From Limnobacter sp. MED105 (GTDB lineage Bacteria > Pseudomonadota > Gammaproteobacteria > Burkholderiales > Burkholderiaceae_B), in the NCBI RefSeq assembly GCF_000170915.1, contig NZ_ABCT01000020.1, forward strand, positions 1 through 41,586: a DNA stretch of 41,586 bases. The letters run 5' to 3'. Positions 22,623 through 30,949 of this stretch are shown piece after piece; position 1 is the stretch's first letter, and the number at the start of each line of letters is the position of its first letter. The notes beneath the pieces are model-generated. The model saw only the letters and a program-made list of their open reading frames with translations, made no database searches and had not been told where the DNA came from. Made by a program: the position numbers and the translations under genes.

Positions 22623-22967
22623 ATGACAGCCAAGGTATACGGAATTCCGAATTGCGACAGCGTGAAAAAGGCCATCGCTTCACTGAAAAACAATGACGTT
22701 GAAATTGTTTTTCACGATTTCAAGAAGCACGGTGTGCCCGCTCAGTTACTTGACGAATGGATCGGTACTTTCGGGTTGGAAAAAGTCATCAACAGGAGAG
22801 GCACCACTTGGCGTGGTCTGGATGAAAGCCTGCAAGGCAAAGCCCAGTCACCCGAGGGTGCCAAAGCCCTTCTATTGGAATACCCCAGCATCATCAAACG
22901 CCCGGTCGTCGAATTAAACGGCGTACTCACCATCGGGCAAACCGATTTCAGCAAAGGCAATTCATGA
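22623..22967 (+). CDS. Spx/MgsR-ArsC family reductase-like protein (YffB type)
   Basis: A 114-residue thioredoxin-fold protein of the ArsC/Spx superfamily. It starts MTAKVYGIPNCDSVKKA, with the lone active-site Cys at residue 10 in a CxxS arrangement. Further family blocks are VEIVFHDFKKHGVPAQLLDEWI, INRRGTTWRGLDE and KRPVVELNGVLTIG. YffB-type proteins are small glutathione-related reductases of unsettled role; arsenate reduction is not implied. The frame is open upstream to 22563, but the ATG at 22623 fits the family start. Its stop overlaps the prmB ATG by four bases. It sits between dapD and prmB, a common betaproteobacterial neighbourhood. Confidence 0.85.
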   Translation: MTAKVYGIPNCDSVKKAIASLKNNDVEIVFHDFKKHGVPAQLLDEWIGTFGLEKVINRRGTTWRGLDESLQGKAQSPEGAKALLLEYPSIIKRPVVELNGVLTIGQTDFSKGNS

Positions 22968-23878
22968 ATCAGGATCACACCGCACATATCGCCGTAGACC
23001 CCAAAGAACTGCATACAGTTCGCGACTGGGTGCGGTTTTATGTCAGTGAAATGCGCCGTGGCCAGGTATTTTTTGGTCACGGGTCGAGCAATGCATTTGA
23101 TGAAGCGGTTTACATGGTGCAGTCTGCGCTCAGTTTGCCAGTTGGTGATGTGGGACCATTCTGGGATGCACGAGTCACCGCGCACGAGACCAATCGATTG
23201 ATCCGTTTTATTACGCAGCGTGTGGTTGACCGCAAGCCTGCCAGTTACATCACTGGCGAAGCCTGGTTGCAAGGGCACGCCTTCAAGGTCGATGAAAGGG
23301 TCATTATTCCGCGCTCTTTCATCGCCGAATTATTGGCCGACCAGTTAACGCCATGGGTAAATGCCCCTGAAATGCCATTCGAGATTCTGGACATGTGCAC
23401 AGGCTCAGGCTGCCTTGCGATTCTGGCTGCATACGTGTTTGAAAATGCGCAGGTTGATGCAGTTGATTTATCGACTGAGGCCTTGAGTATTGCTCGTGAA
23501 AACATTCAACTCCACGACATGAAGCAGCGTGTTCATGCCATTGAATCCGATTTGTTTTCGAATCTGAATGGCAAACAATACGATTTCATTTTGACCAATC
23601 CGCCTTATGTGAATGAGGCTTCCATGAAAAAGCTGCCCCCGGAGTACCTGCACGAGCCGCGGATGGCTTTGGCCGGTGGTGACAGTGGCATGGACTTGAT
23701 TCAGGACATTCTTGAGCAGGCTCCCAAACACCTGAAAGACGGCGGTTTTCTGGTGGTTGAACTTGGCAATGAAAAACTGCATTTCGAAGCCGCTTTTCCG
23801 CATTTAAATCCCATTTGGCTTGAAACCTCGGCAGGTGACGAACAAGTGTTTTTGCTTAACAAAGAAGACTTGGTCTAA
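22964..23878 (+). CDS. prmB: Ribosomal protein L3 glutamine N5-methyltransferase
   Basis: A 304-residue SAM-dependent methyltransferase. The N-terminal helical domain carries the PrmB-type sequence FFGHGSSNAFDEAVYMV and KPASYITGEAWLQGHAFKVDERVIIPRSFIAELL. The SAM-binding motif is ILDMCTGSGCLAILAA and the catalytic NPPY is at residues 212-215. The FGHG and VIIPRS features favour PrmB (which methylates L3) over PrmC (release factors). The length agrees. It overlaps the upstream gene by ATGA and is followed after 9 bp by an ABC-F gene. Confidence 0.93.
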   Translation: MNQDHTAHIAVDPKELHTVRDWVRFYVSEMRRGQVFFGHGSSNAFDEAVYMVQSALSLPVGDVGPFWDARVTAHETNRLIRFITQRVVDRKPASYITGEAWLQGHAFKVDERVIIPRSFIAELLADQLTPWVNAPEMPFEILDMCTGSGCLAILAAYVFENAQVDAVDLSTEALSIARENIQLHDMKQRVHAIESDLFSNLNGKQYDFILTNPPYVNEASMKKLPPEYLHEPRMALAGGDSGMDLIQDILEQAPKHLKDGGFLVVELGNEKLHFEAAFPHLNPIWLETSAGDEQVFLLNKEDLV

Positions 23879-23887
23879 ACCCATTCA

Positions 23888-25801
23888 ATGATTCAAATTA
23901 ACAACCTCAGCATTGCGCGGGGCAGCAAGCCCATTCTAACCAATGCTGAGCTCACGCTGTTTCCCGGTGAAAAGGTCGGCCTGATTGGCCACAATGGCGC
24001 TGGTAAATCCAGTTTTCTAAGCGCACTTCTTGGCGAACTTCACATTGACCAAGGCAGTATTGACTTACCCAAGGTGTGGCGCCTTTCCTGGATTGACCAA
24101 GAGGTTACAGCCAATCATCTCAGCGTGATTGATTTCGCGCTGGAAGGCGACCGCGCTCTGCACGAGGTTCGCCAAAAAATTCAAGCAGTTGAAGAAAGTG
24201 GCGACATGGAACAACTGGGCCACTTGTACGAAGAACTGGAAAACCTGGACGGCTACACCGCAGAAGCACGAGTGGCCACCATTCTTCACGGCCTGGGTTT
24301 TAAAACTGAAGACCTGCAACGAAAGGTGGGCGAGTTTTCCGGTGGCTGGAAAATGCGTTTGAACCTGGCCAAAGTATTGGGCTCCAGGGCCGACCTGATC
24401 TTGTTGGATGAACCCACCAACCACTTGGATATTGAAGCTGTGGTGTGGCTCGAGCAGTGGATCAAACAGGTTAACAGCACGGTTATTCTGGTTTCTCACG
24501 ATCGGGATTTTCTCGACGAGGTATGTACTCACACTGTGCACTTGAACAATGAAAAACTGACCAAGTACACAGGCGGATACTCAGCGTTTGAACGTGCGTT
24601 TGCAGAGCGTGCAGACCAAGTCAGCCAGGCCAACAAAAAAGCCGCTGGCGAAATGGAGAAACTGCAAAAATTTGTAGATCGCTTCAAGGCCAAGGCCAGC
24701 AAGGCGAAGCAGGCACAAAGCCGGGTTAAACGTCTTGAAAAAATCAAGCTGATTGAAACTTTGCAAGTGGAACCCCATGTGGCAATTCCGTTCATGGAGC
24801 CCCACAAAAGCCCCGATCCATTGGTGGTACTGAACCGCAGCGATTGCGGCTATGAAGGCGCCGCCCCCATTCTAAAAAGCATCAGTCTGGAGCTTCGCCC
24901 AGGTGATCGCATCGGGCTGCTCGGGGCCAATGGCAATGGCAAAACCACCTTGGTTAAAACCTTGGTGGGAGAACTCAACATGTTGGGAGGTGACCGGGTG
25001 GAGGGTAAAGGGCTGGTGTATGGCTACTTCGCGCAAGACCAGATTGAGTCGCTCGACATGAACGCCACGCCTTTGCAGCACATGTCCCGCCTGGAGCGAC
25101 AAATTTCTGAACAAAAGGCACGAGAATTCCTAGCGCGCTATCATTTTCGAGATGACAAAGTTCGCCAATTGGTTGGCAGTTTTTCAGGCGGGGAAAAGTC
25201 GCGCCTGGCCTTGGCTCTTTTGGCCTACAAACGCCCCAACCTGCTCTTGCTTGATGAACCCACCAACCACCTGGACATTGCCACTCGCCAGGCCTTGGCA
25301 AGCAGCCTGCTGGAATTTGAGGGGGCCTTGGTCATGGTTTCCCACGATCGGCATTTGCTGGAATCAATCACTGATCGCTTCTGGCGCGTGCACCAAGGTG
25401 CAGTGACCGAATTTGATGGCGACCTGGATGACTATGCAGAGCTGTTGCGCAAAGAAACCAGTGCAGAAAACCGCAATGCAAAACAGGGCAATTCAAACAA
25501 CAAACCCGTTGTGGTAGTGGCTGCACCTGTAGACAGGCAGGCAGTGAACCAGCGGATCAAACAACTGGGTAATCAGGTTAAAAAGCTTGAGAAGCAAATT
25601 GAGACCGACCAGCCGAGACTGGCCAGGCTTGATGAATCCCTGGCGCAATGCGATTACAGCAAAGCCGACGATTCTAGAAAAGCAGCAGAGCTTCACAATG
25701 AACGTCACTTGATTGCCACTCGCCTTGAGATCGCCGAAAATGAACTGCTTGAATTGATGCTTGAGATTGAGCAATTGGAGGAGTCTTCGGGCGTTGCCTG
25801 A
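23888..25801 (+). CDS. ABC-F family ATPase, YheS type
   Basis: A 637-residue soluble protein with two ABC domains and no membrane segments. Walker A motifs are GHNGAGKSS (34-42) and GANGNGKTT (near 345). Signatures are FSGGWKMRLNLA and FSGGEKSRLALA, and both Walker B regions read LLLDEPTNHLDI. Between them is the ABC-F linker rich in Lys and Arg (KASKAKQAQSRVKRLEKIK). A C-terminal coiled coil (QLGNQVKKLEKQIETDQPRLARLD) ends the protein. ABC-F proteins bind the ribosomal E site and ease stalled translation; the YheS branch is inferred from overall length and the N-terminal MIQINNLSIARGSKPIL. It is convergent with the next gene over a 15-bp gap. Confidence 0.93.
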   Translation: MIQINNLSIARGSKPILTNAELTLFPGEKVGLIGHNGAGKSSFLSALLGELHIDQGSIDLPKVWRLSWIDQEVTANHLSVIDFALEGDRALHEVRQKIQAVEESGDMEQLGHLYEELENLDGYTAEARVATILHGLGFKTEDLQRKVGEFSGGWKMRLNLAKVLGSRADLILLDEPTNHLDIEAVVWLEQWIKQVNSTVILVSHDRDFLDEVCTHTVHLNNEKLTKYTGGYSAFERAFAERADQVSQANKKAAGEMEKLQKFVDRFKAKASKAKQAQSRVKRLEKIKLIETLQVEPHVAIPFMEPHKSPDPLVVLNRSDCGYEGAAPILKSISLELRPGDRIGLLGANGNGKTTLVKTLVGELNMLGGDRVEGKGLVYGYFAQDQIESLDMNATPLQHMSRLERQISEQKAREFLARYHFRDDKVRQLVGSFSGGEKSRLALALLAYKRPNLLLLDEPTNHLDIATRQALASSLLEFEGALVMVSHDRHLLESITDRFWRVHQGAVTEFDGDLDDYAELLRKETSAENRNAKQGNSNNKPVVVVAAPVDRQAVNQRIKQLGNQVKKLEKQIETDQPRLARLDESLAQCDYSKADDSRKAAELHNERHLIATRLEIAENELLELMLEIEQLEESSGVA

Positions 25802-25816
25802 CTAGCCATGTGATCG

Positions 25817-27415
25817 CTAATCGAGAATGCCCTCTTCGCTTAAGAATTCACGCCATGCATTCGAATCGAAACAAAGTGCGGGGCTAACAACCTGGGTGTG
25901 CAAGTTCACCAGGTTCTCTCGAAGTAGCTGGCGCTTCTGGGCGCCCGCGATTTCGCACATTTTGGCTCTCACATGACTTTTGACGACATCGGGCACGCAT
26001 AGTGTCGGCTTGAGTTCTATCTCATGCAGCTGATCGCCTAGTACCTGTTCCAGCAATTCCTGCGAAGACTGTGGCGGGGTAAGCTGGTCTTGTTTGGCAT
26101 CCTGAAAAGCCAATTCAATCAATCCAATTTGACTTCTCAACAACAAAGCATCAAGCGTTCTGTGCAGTTCAAGTGATCTGTTTCTTGATTCCACCAAACC
26201 CAGATAGGACACTGGCAGATTCCAGCTTGGAATGTCTGCCCGATTAATCAATTCAAGACTGATTTTTAGAGACGATCGATAAGCAGGATTCATTGAACCC
26301 GATGTCATGGTGTGAGCAGATGAATTCAATTCATCATCAAAGTCCTGCTCATCATTGCCAATTAATGACTCCAAAACCCGGTGACTACCGACTGACACCG
26401 ATGCGGGTTCAGAGGAAAACGCGATCACATGTTCACGACTCATGGCGGCTACATCCTGAGGCTCTGGACATGTGGTTTGTTCACTGTCGTAACCTTGAGG
26501 ATTAAGCGATGACTGAATGGCTGCTTTGCGAACGGAATATCGTCGGTAAAGAAATAAAGCAATCATTAGTAAAGCTGATATTGCCAATGACACCGGCAGC
26601 ATGAATTCTTGAATTGCGTTGTAACTGTCTGTTTTTGAGGTGTATTCATCCAAACCAAGCCCACCAGACACATCGGTGGTTTGCCTTCGACTCTCGATGA
26701 GACCAGCGCCAAACAAATCTGGATTGAGTGAGGCCACCTTCAGCACTGGATTGTCGCCTTCCTCAATATTTTCCGCCGTTGTTAAAATATTCGTGCTTGT
26801 TTCATCCTCTATTGGCTTCGGCTTTGCTGCATTTCGCTCGTCTTGACTCAACCACGCTGGTTTTGTGTCAAACCGTGGTTTTGGTGGTTTACGGGAGCTG
26901 GCCAACAGAGAAGAGGTTTCGGGGTCAAACGCAGATGCTATGCCGACATGGCCTGAAATGACCGCTCCGCTTCGCTCGGCCACGCCCTGTTTCATGATGA
27001 GCGTCCACTTGGTGTTGAACACAATTAATGGGCACTCTGACACCAACTCCATTTCAATCACAGCATCGTTGACCGGTGAAACAGATCGGAACTCTATCAC
27101 CCCCCCACGACGTATCGTGGGGTCAAAGTTAACCAATACTTCCCGTGAAACGGCGCCTTCAAAGCCGCCTGGCATGCTTTCCAGCGTATTTATCCGAGCC
27201 CTTAAACATGTAGATCGCAATTGAGATTCAACACCTTGTGGGACATTACTCAAAGTACTTTTCAAGTCGAGGATTTGGCCAATTTGCTGGGTTCCGACTG
27301 GCGTAGAAATTTCGAGACTAAAAACAGACAGCGGCAAAAGCGTGATCAACGCTCCTAGAACTGAAAGCATCGGCAGGCGAATCATTTGAGCGGCTTTAGT
27401 CCAGAAAATCGGCAT
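25817..27415 (-). CDS. Signal-anchored one-pass membrane protein of unknown function
   Basis: I do not recognise this 532-residue protein. It has a signal peptide (residues 1 to about 34, hydrophobic core MLSVLGALITLLPLSVFS). A periplasmic part of about 230 residues follows, whose first half is strand-rich with two cysteines (residues 70 and 128, a possible disulfide). A Pro/Lys/Glu-rich linker comes next. One membrane segment (about 272-290, LPVSLAISALLMIALFLYRRY) is followed by a cytoplasmic region of about 240 residues ending in a helical stretch. The architecture recalls FimV-like polar proteins but no LysM is visible. The frame is open to GTG 27499; ATG 27415 is preferred because GAGAG lies five bases upstream and the signal peptide begins there. 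It is divergent from gst, with a palindrome between them. Confidence 0.7.
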   Translation of the reverse strand: MPIFWTKAAQMIRLPMLSVLGALITLLPLSVFSLEISTPVGTQQIGQILDLKSTLSNVPQGVESQLRSTCLRARINTLESMPGGFEGAVSREVLVNFDPTIRRGGVIEFRSVSPVNDAVIEMELVSECPLIVFNTKWTLIMKQGVAERSGAVISGHVGIASAFDPETSSLLASSRKPPKPRFDTKPAWLSQDERNAAKPKPIEDETSTNILTTAENIEEGDNPVLKVASLNPDLFGAGLIESRRQTTDVSGGLGLDEYTSKTDSYNAIQEFMLPVSLAISALLMIALFLYRRYSVRKAAIQSSLNPQGYDSEQTTCPEPQDVAAMSREHVIAFSSEPASVSVGSHRVLESLIGNDEQDFDDELNSSAHTMTSGSMNPAYRSSLKISLELINRADIPSWNLPVSYLGLVESRNRSLELHRTLDALLLRSQIGLIELAFQDAKQDQLTPPQSSQELLEQVLGDQLHEIELKPTLCVPDVVKSHVRAKMCEIAGAQKRQLLRENLVNLHTQVVSPALCFDSNAWREFLSEEGILD

Positions 27416-27492
27416 GTCAACTCTCAGTTCAATTGTTACAGTAAGCGTTAGCATACGCATGCCAACATTGAGTGAGGTATCCTTGAAATGAC

Positions 27493-27510
27493 CTAACACG
27501 AACGTGTTAG
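27493..27510. promoter_or_regulatory. Perfect 18-bp palindrome, operator candidate
   Basis: CTAACACGAACGTGTTAG has two perfect 8-base arms around AA. It lies 27 bp before the TTG of the glutathione transferase gene and 77 bp before the ATG of the divergent membrane protein gene. No T-run adjoins it, so it is not a terminator. A TTGAAA hexamer (27483-27488) abuts it. Its shape and place suit a dimeric repressor or activator site. Confidence 0.55.
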
Positions 27511-27537
27511 CCCACTTGTATCACTGGAGAGCTTTGA

Positions 27538-28182
27538 TTGAATACTCCGCAAAATGAACCGATCGAGGTTTACACCTGGACAACCCCCAATGGCTACAAA
27601 ATTCACATCGCCTGCGAGGAAATGGGACTTTCCTGGAAACCGATTGCAGTGGATATCGGCAAGGGCGATCAATTCAAGCCTGATTTCCTGAAATTCAGTC
27701 CCAACAATAAAATACCCGCAATCATCGACCCGAATGGCCCCGACGGAAAACCACTCGCGCTCTTTGAAAGTGGTGCCATTCTGATTTATCTAGCCGAGAA
27801 AACAGGCAAGTTTTTCGGTAATAGTCACCGAGAACGCCTCTCAATCATTCAATGGCTAATGTTTCAAATGGGCGGCGTGGGTCCTATGCTGGGGCAGGCC
27901 CATCATTTTCGGATTTACGCGCCTGAACCAATTGAATATGCTATCAATCGATACACCAATGAAGCCAAAAGACTTTACGAAGTAATCAACAAACAGCTCA
28001 GTGAATATTCTTATATTGCGGGTGATGATTATTCGATTGCAGACATGGCTTTGTATCCTTGGGTTTATCGTTGGCAACGCCAGGGGATTGAGCTAAGTGA
28101 TTATCCTGCAGTGCACAAATGGTATGAGGCGTTAAGTGCCCGTCCAGCCGTCATCAAGGCCTTGAATACAAATCTAGAATGA
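27538..28182 (+). CDS. yfcG: Glutathione S-transferase-like disulfide-bond oxidoreductase, YfcG type
   Basis: A 214-residue Nu-class GST-like protein. The N-terminal thioredoxin fold reads EVYTWTTPNGYKIHIACEEM with the TPNG active-site region, then KFSPNNKIPAIID and ALFESGAILIYLAEKTG, the glutathione-binding ES motif. The C-terminal helical domain has QWLMFQMGGVGPMLGQAHHF and YSIADMALYPWVYRW. These match E. coli YfcG closely, a glutathione-dependent disulfide reductase with little classic transferase activity. Start is TTG at 27538, preceded by GGAGA seven bases upstream; no in-frame ATG fits. The upstream palindrome suggests control by a regulator. The next gene is 76 bp away. Confidence 0.9.
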   Translation: MNTPQNEPIEVYTWTTPNGYKIHIACEEMGLSWKPIAVDIGKGDQFKPDFLKFSPNNKIPAIIDPNGPDGKPLALFESGAILIYLAEKTGKFFGNSHRERLSIIQWLMFQMGGVGPMLGQAHHFRIYAPEPIEYAINRYTNEAKRLYEVINKQLSEYSYIAGDDYSIADMALYPWVYRWQRQGIELSDYPAVHKWYEALSARPAVIKALNTNLE

Positions 28183-28258
28183 GTGTTCTTATCAATCCTT
28201 AAACTGTTCAGTACACTACGGTCAATTTTATAAAAACAGAAATTTGGGAGACCTCCTT

Positions 28259-29938
28259 ATGGCGAACATCGCCACATTCTTGTTTCAACACGATGACACC
28301 CCCAATCGCGTGTTATACCGTCAGTTCATAGACAACGAGTGGGTTGATTTCAAAGCACGGGAAATGATCGACTTTGCACGTTCCTGGCAAGCCTTTTTCC
28401 GATCCATGGGTTTGCAGCCCGGCGACAGGGTCGCCATTTGCTTGAAAAACAGTGTGCACTGGGTGGCGTTTGACCAAGGTGCCGTGGCGATGGGCTTGGT
28501 GTCAGTGCCGCTTTATGTGGACGACAATGCCAGCAATATCGCGTATTGCATTCAAGATTCGGGTTCGCGTGCCGTGGTGGTTGAAAACGACCGTATCGCC
28601 CGTAATCTGTTGAAAGAAAACCTGAAAGACGTTCGCGTGTTGTCGATCAAGTCAGACATCGAAAAAGAAGCCGATGGCGTGGAAAATGCGAACCATGTGC
28701 TGAAAAGTCTGGATAAAAAACTGGAGCCTTTTGAACTTCTCGATCTTGAACAAAACACGCTGGCTACAATTTGCTACACCTCGGGCACATCGGGGCGCCC
28801 CAAAGGTGTCATGTTGTCGCACAAAAACGTGATTGCCAATGTGGACAGCTGCTTCCAGCTGGACATCGCAAAACCAGAAGACGTGTTTCTGTCCTTCCTG
28901 CCCATGTCGCACATGTTCGAGCGCACCGGTGGTTACTACCTGCCCTTGCGTGTAGGTGCAAAAGTCATTTACGCACGTGGTATTAACCAGTTACCCGAAG
29001 ACCTTGCAACCCAGGCACCCACTGTGCTGTTTGCAGTTCCGCGTATTTTTGAAAAGTTTTACGGCCGTATTCAGGCCTCCGTCAAAGACTCGCGTTTCAA
29101 GCGAAAAGCATTCGAAAAACTGGTGGATGTGGGCTGGCGAATGGAACAAGGCAAAGGTGGCATTGTTGATCACTTTCAACTCCCCTTGTTGCGTGCGAAA
29201 GTGGCACAACCTATTCTAGAAAGGTTGGGTGGACGCTTGCGTTTGGCCGTGGTGGGTGGTGCTGCACTGGACAGCACCATTGCCAAAGCGTTTATTGCCA
29301 TGGGACTTCCGATTCTTCACGGCTATGGCATGACAGAAGCCTGCCCGGTAATTTCGGTTAATCGTCCCGAGGGCAATGTGCCTGAATCGGTGGGTCCTGC
29401 TTTACCGAATGTGGAGGTCATGCTCGGTGAAAATGACGAATTGCTGGCACGCGGCCCCAATATCATGTTGGGGTATTGGCAAAATGAGGAAGCCACCAAA
29501 ACTGCGATCGATTCAGACGGTTGGTTGCACACCGGTGATGTGGCTGAAATCAAGGACAAACGAATTTATATTCGAGGTCGAATCAAAGACATCATGGTTT
29601 TGTCCAATGGAGAGAAGTTTTCTCCTCAAGACGCAGAAATGGCCATTATTGGTGACGATGTTTTTGAACAAATCGTTTTGATCGGCGAGGGGCGCCCATT
29701 TATCGGCATGATTGCTGTGACTGCCAACTCCAATGAAAAAGAGTTGATTAAACGCGCCAATGAGCGTTTGCAGCACCTGCCACGCTATATTCGCGTGCGC
29801 CGCATTATCACCACCAAAGAACCTTGGACGGTAGACAATGGTCTTTTGACACCCACCCTCAAGGTAAAACGCGTGAAGGTAATTGAAGCTTTCAAGGATC
29901 GAATTAATGATCTTTATGCGGAGGGGATGGGGGATTAA
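28259..29938 (+). CDS. AMP-dependent long-chain acyl-CoA synthetase
   Basis: A 559-residue ANL-family adenylate-forming enzyme. The ATP-binding P-loop is ICYTSGTSGRPKGVMLSHKN, followed by FLPMSHMFERTGGYYLPL. The adenine motif is ILHGYGMTEACPVIS. The C-terminal hinge holds GWLHTGDVAEIKDKRIYIRGRIKDIMVLSNGEKFSP. The LSNGEK and FERTGGYY features fit the FAA1/long-chain group more than acetyl-CoA synthetase. It would activate fatty acids to acyl-CoA at the membrane. The frame is open from TTG 28244, but the ATG at 28259 has GGGAGA about eight bases upstream and starts MANIATFLFQH. A strong hairpin terminator follows the stop. Confidence 0.9.
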   Translation: MANIATFLFQHDDTPNRVLYRQFIDNEWVDFKAREMIDFARSWQAFFRSMGLQPGDRVAICLKNSVHWVAFDQGAVAMGLVSVPLYVDDNASNIAYCIQDSGSRAVVVENDRIARNLLKENLKDVRVLSIKSDIEKEADGVENANHVLKSLDKKLEPFELLDLEQNTLATICYTSGTSGRPKGVMLSHKNVIANVDSCFQLDIAKPEDVFLSFLPMSHMFERTGGYYLPLRVGAKVIYARGINQLPEDLATQAPTVLFAVPRIFEKFYGRIQASVKDSRFKRKAFEKLVDVGWRMEQGKGGIVDHFQLPLLRAKVAQPILERLGGRLRLAVVGGAALDSTIAKAFIAMGLPILHGYGMTEACPVISVNRPEGNVPESVGPALPNVEVMLGENDELLARGPNIMLGYWQNEEATKTAIDSDGWLHTGDVAEIKDKRIYIRGRIKDIMVLSNGEKFSPQDAEMAIIGDDVFEQIVLIGEGRPFIGMIAVTANSNEKELIKRANERLQHLPRYIRVRRIITTKEPWTVDNGLLTPTLKVKRVKVIEAFKDRINDLYAEGMGD

Positions 29939-29966
29939 TTTAATTTGCCCAACCTCGTGATGAATG

Positions 29967-29997
29967 AAAAAAGCCCACTTTCAAGTGGGCTTTTTTT
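29967..29997. terminator. Bidirectional Rho-independent terminator
   Basis: GCCCACTT (29973-29980) pairs with AAGTGGGC (29983-29990), flanked by A6 on the left and T7 on the right, so it can end transcription from both sides. It serves the acyl-CoA synthetase gene rightward and the NYN gene leftward. The NYN stop codon (TTA on the plus strand, 29996-29998) lies in the T-run. Confidence 0.9.
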
Positions 29998-30721
29998 ACT
30001 CCGCGGGCAGATCATCGTGATCGTAGTTATCGGATCCGATTCGGGCCAAAAAGTCGGCTGCCCTGTCGGGTGGGGGGCAGGTTGACCGCAACCCATCAAT
30101 GTAGGAGAACAAATCCTCAGAAATGTTTTGCCACATCGGGTCTAGCACCACATCAACACCTTCGTGGCGCAACAGTTCTGCTGCACTTGAAAAAGCGCCA
30201 TCTCCAGTCAATAACACCACCTGTTGAACCTGACGTTTGTAAGCCAAGGTTGCAAGATCTACACCCATTCTCAATTCAATCCCCTTGGGGTGCGAATCGG
30301 GTGTGAAATCCTCATCAGCCAGATCATCTACAGTAATCCTTTTGCCCAGCAAATCGGCCAGGGCATCCTCATTCAATTTCCAGGTGTCCGCCTCACGTGC
30401 CTCACCTAGTTTGACTGCCAATTTCCGCTTTCTTTGCAATTGCCGCTGAAACGCGACCCGAAATTGCCCCTCTTTTGATTTGGACAAATCTATTTGTTGC
30501 CTGGACACCGGCAGGGTTACGCGCTGCGTGAATACAGGTGTGTCGTAGAAAAAAATTCGGAACAAATGGCGCTTCGGTTGATTGCGTTCAAACAAATGAG
30601 CAGCAGACAAGCGCCACACCAGATCAGCCATGACTTTTGCATCATGGTGTACCGAACTAGGGAAAATTTGGCGAATTCTGCGAATGAAGAACGGACCATC
30701 CACGAGGATAGCTGTAAGCAT
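29996..30721 (-). CDS. NYN-domain (PIN-like) putative ribonuclease
   Basis: A 241-residue protein whose fold is that of NYN/LabA (DUF88) PIN-like nucleases. The first Asp is in AILVDGPFF (D8). The central block KGIELRMGVDLATLAYKRQVQQVVLLTGDGAF holds D155 and D174, followed by LRHEGVDVVLDP. The family usually ends its motif as GDxDF; here it is GDGAF, so the last acidic residue is replaced by Ala176. About 100 residues (40-140) between the first and second acidic positions are rich in Lys/Arg/Gln. Function on RNA is inferred from the fold; loss of one metal ligand may weaken it. Start ATG 30721; it stands alone, divergent from the GIY-YIG gene. Confidence 0.82.
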   Translation of the reverse strand: MLTAILVDGPFFIRRIRQIFPSSVHHDAKVMADLVWRLSAAHLFERNQPKRHLFRIFFYDTPVFTQRVTLPVSRQQIDLSKSKEGQFRVAFQRQLQRKRKLAVKLGEAREADTWKLNEDALADLLGKRITVDDLADEDFTPDSHPKGIELRMGVDLATLAYKRQVQQVVLLTGDGAFSSAAELLRHEGVDVVLDPMWQNISEDLFSYIDGLRSTCPPPDRAADFLARIGSDNYDHDDLPAE

Positions 30722-30949
30722 ATAAGCCTTTGATAAATATATAAATAATCAAACTGCCAAATTTATTTCGGCATTAAGAAATAATTGTCCACAAATATAT
30801 TACCACCGAATATCCGTCAAAAATAGCGATGGCAGCACCCATTAAGAGGGAGAAACTCGCACAGCAAAATCAGCAATACACATACAATCAATAAGTATTG
30901 TACTTACAACCACTTATTGCCCCTACAGCCCGATGGTGCGGAGGATGAA
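30722..30949. promoter_or_regulatory. AT-rich divergent spacer between NYN and GIY-YIG genes
   Basis: A 228-bp stretch clearly richer in A and T than its neighbours, especially 30722-30830 (for example ATAAATATATAAATAA on its left edge). It must hold the promoters of both flanking genes. I could not assign a clear -35/-10 pair. The low GC may mark a strong or nucleoid-protein-bound region. Confidence 0.35.

Noticed and set aside
27416-27499. Longer start (GTG 27499) for the unknown membrane protein
   Set aside because: It would put 28 residues ahead of a clean signal peptide and place the start inside the palindrome; ATG 27415 has a GAGAG signal.
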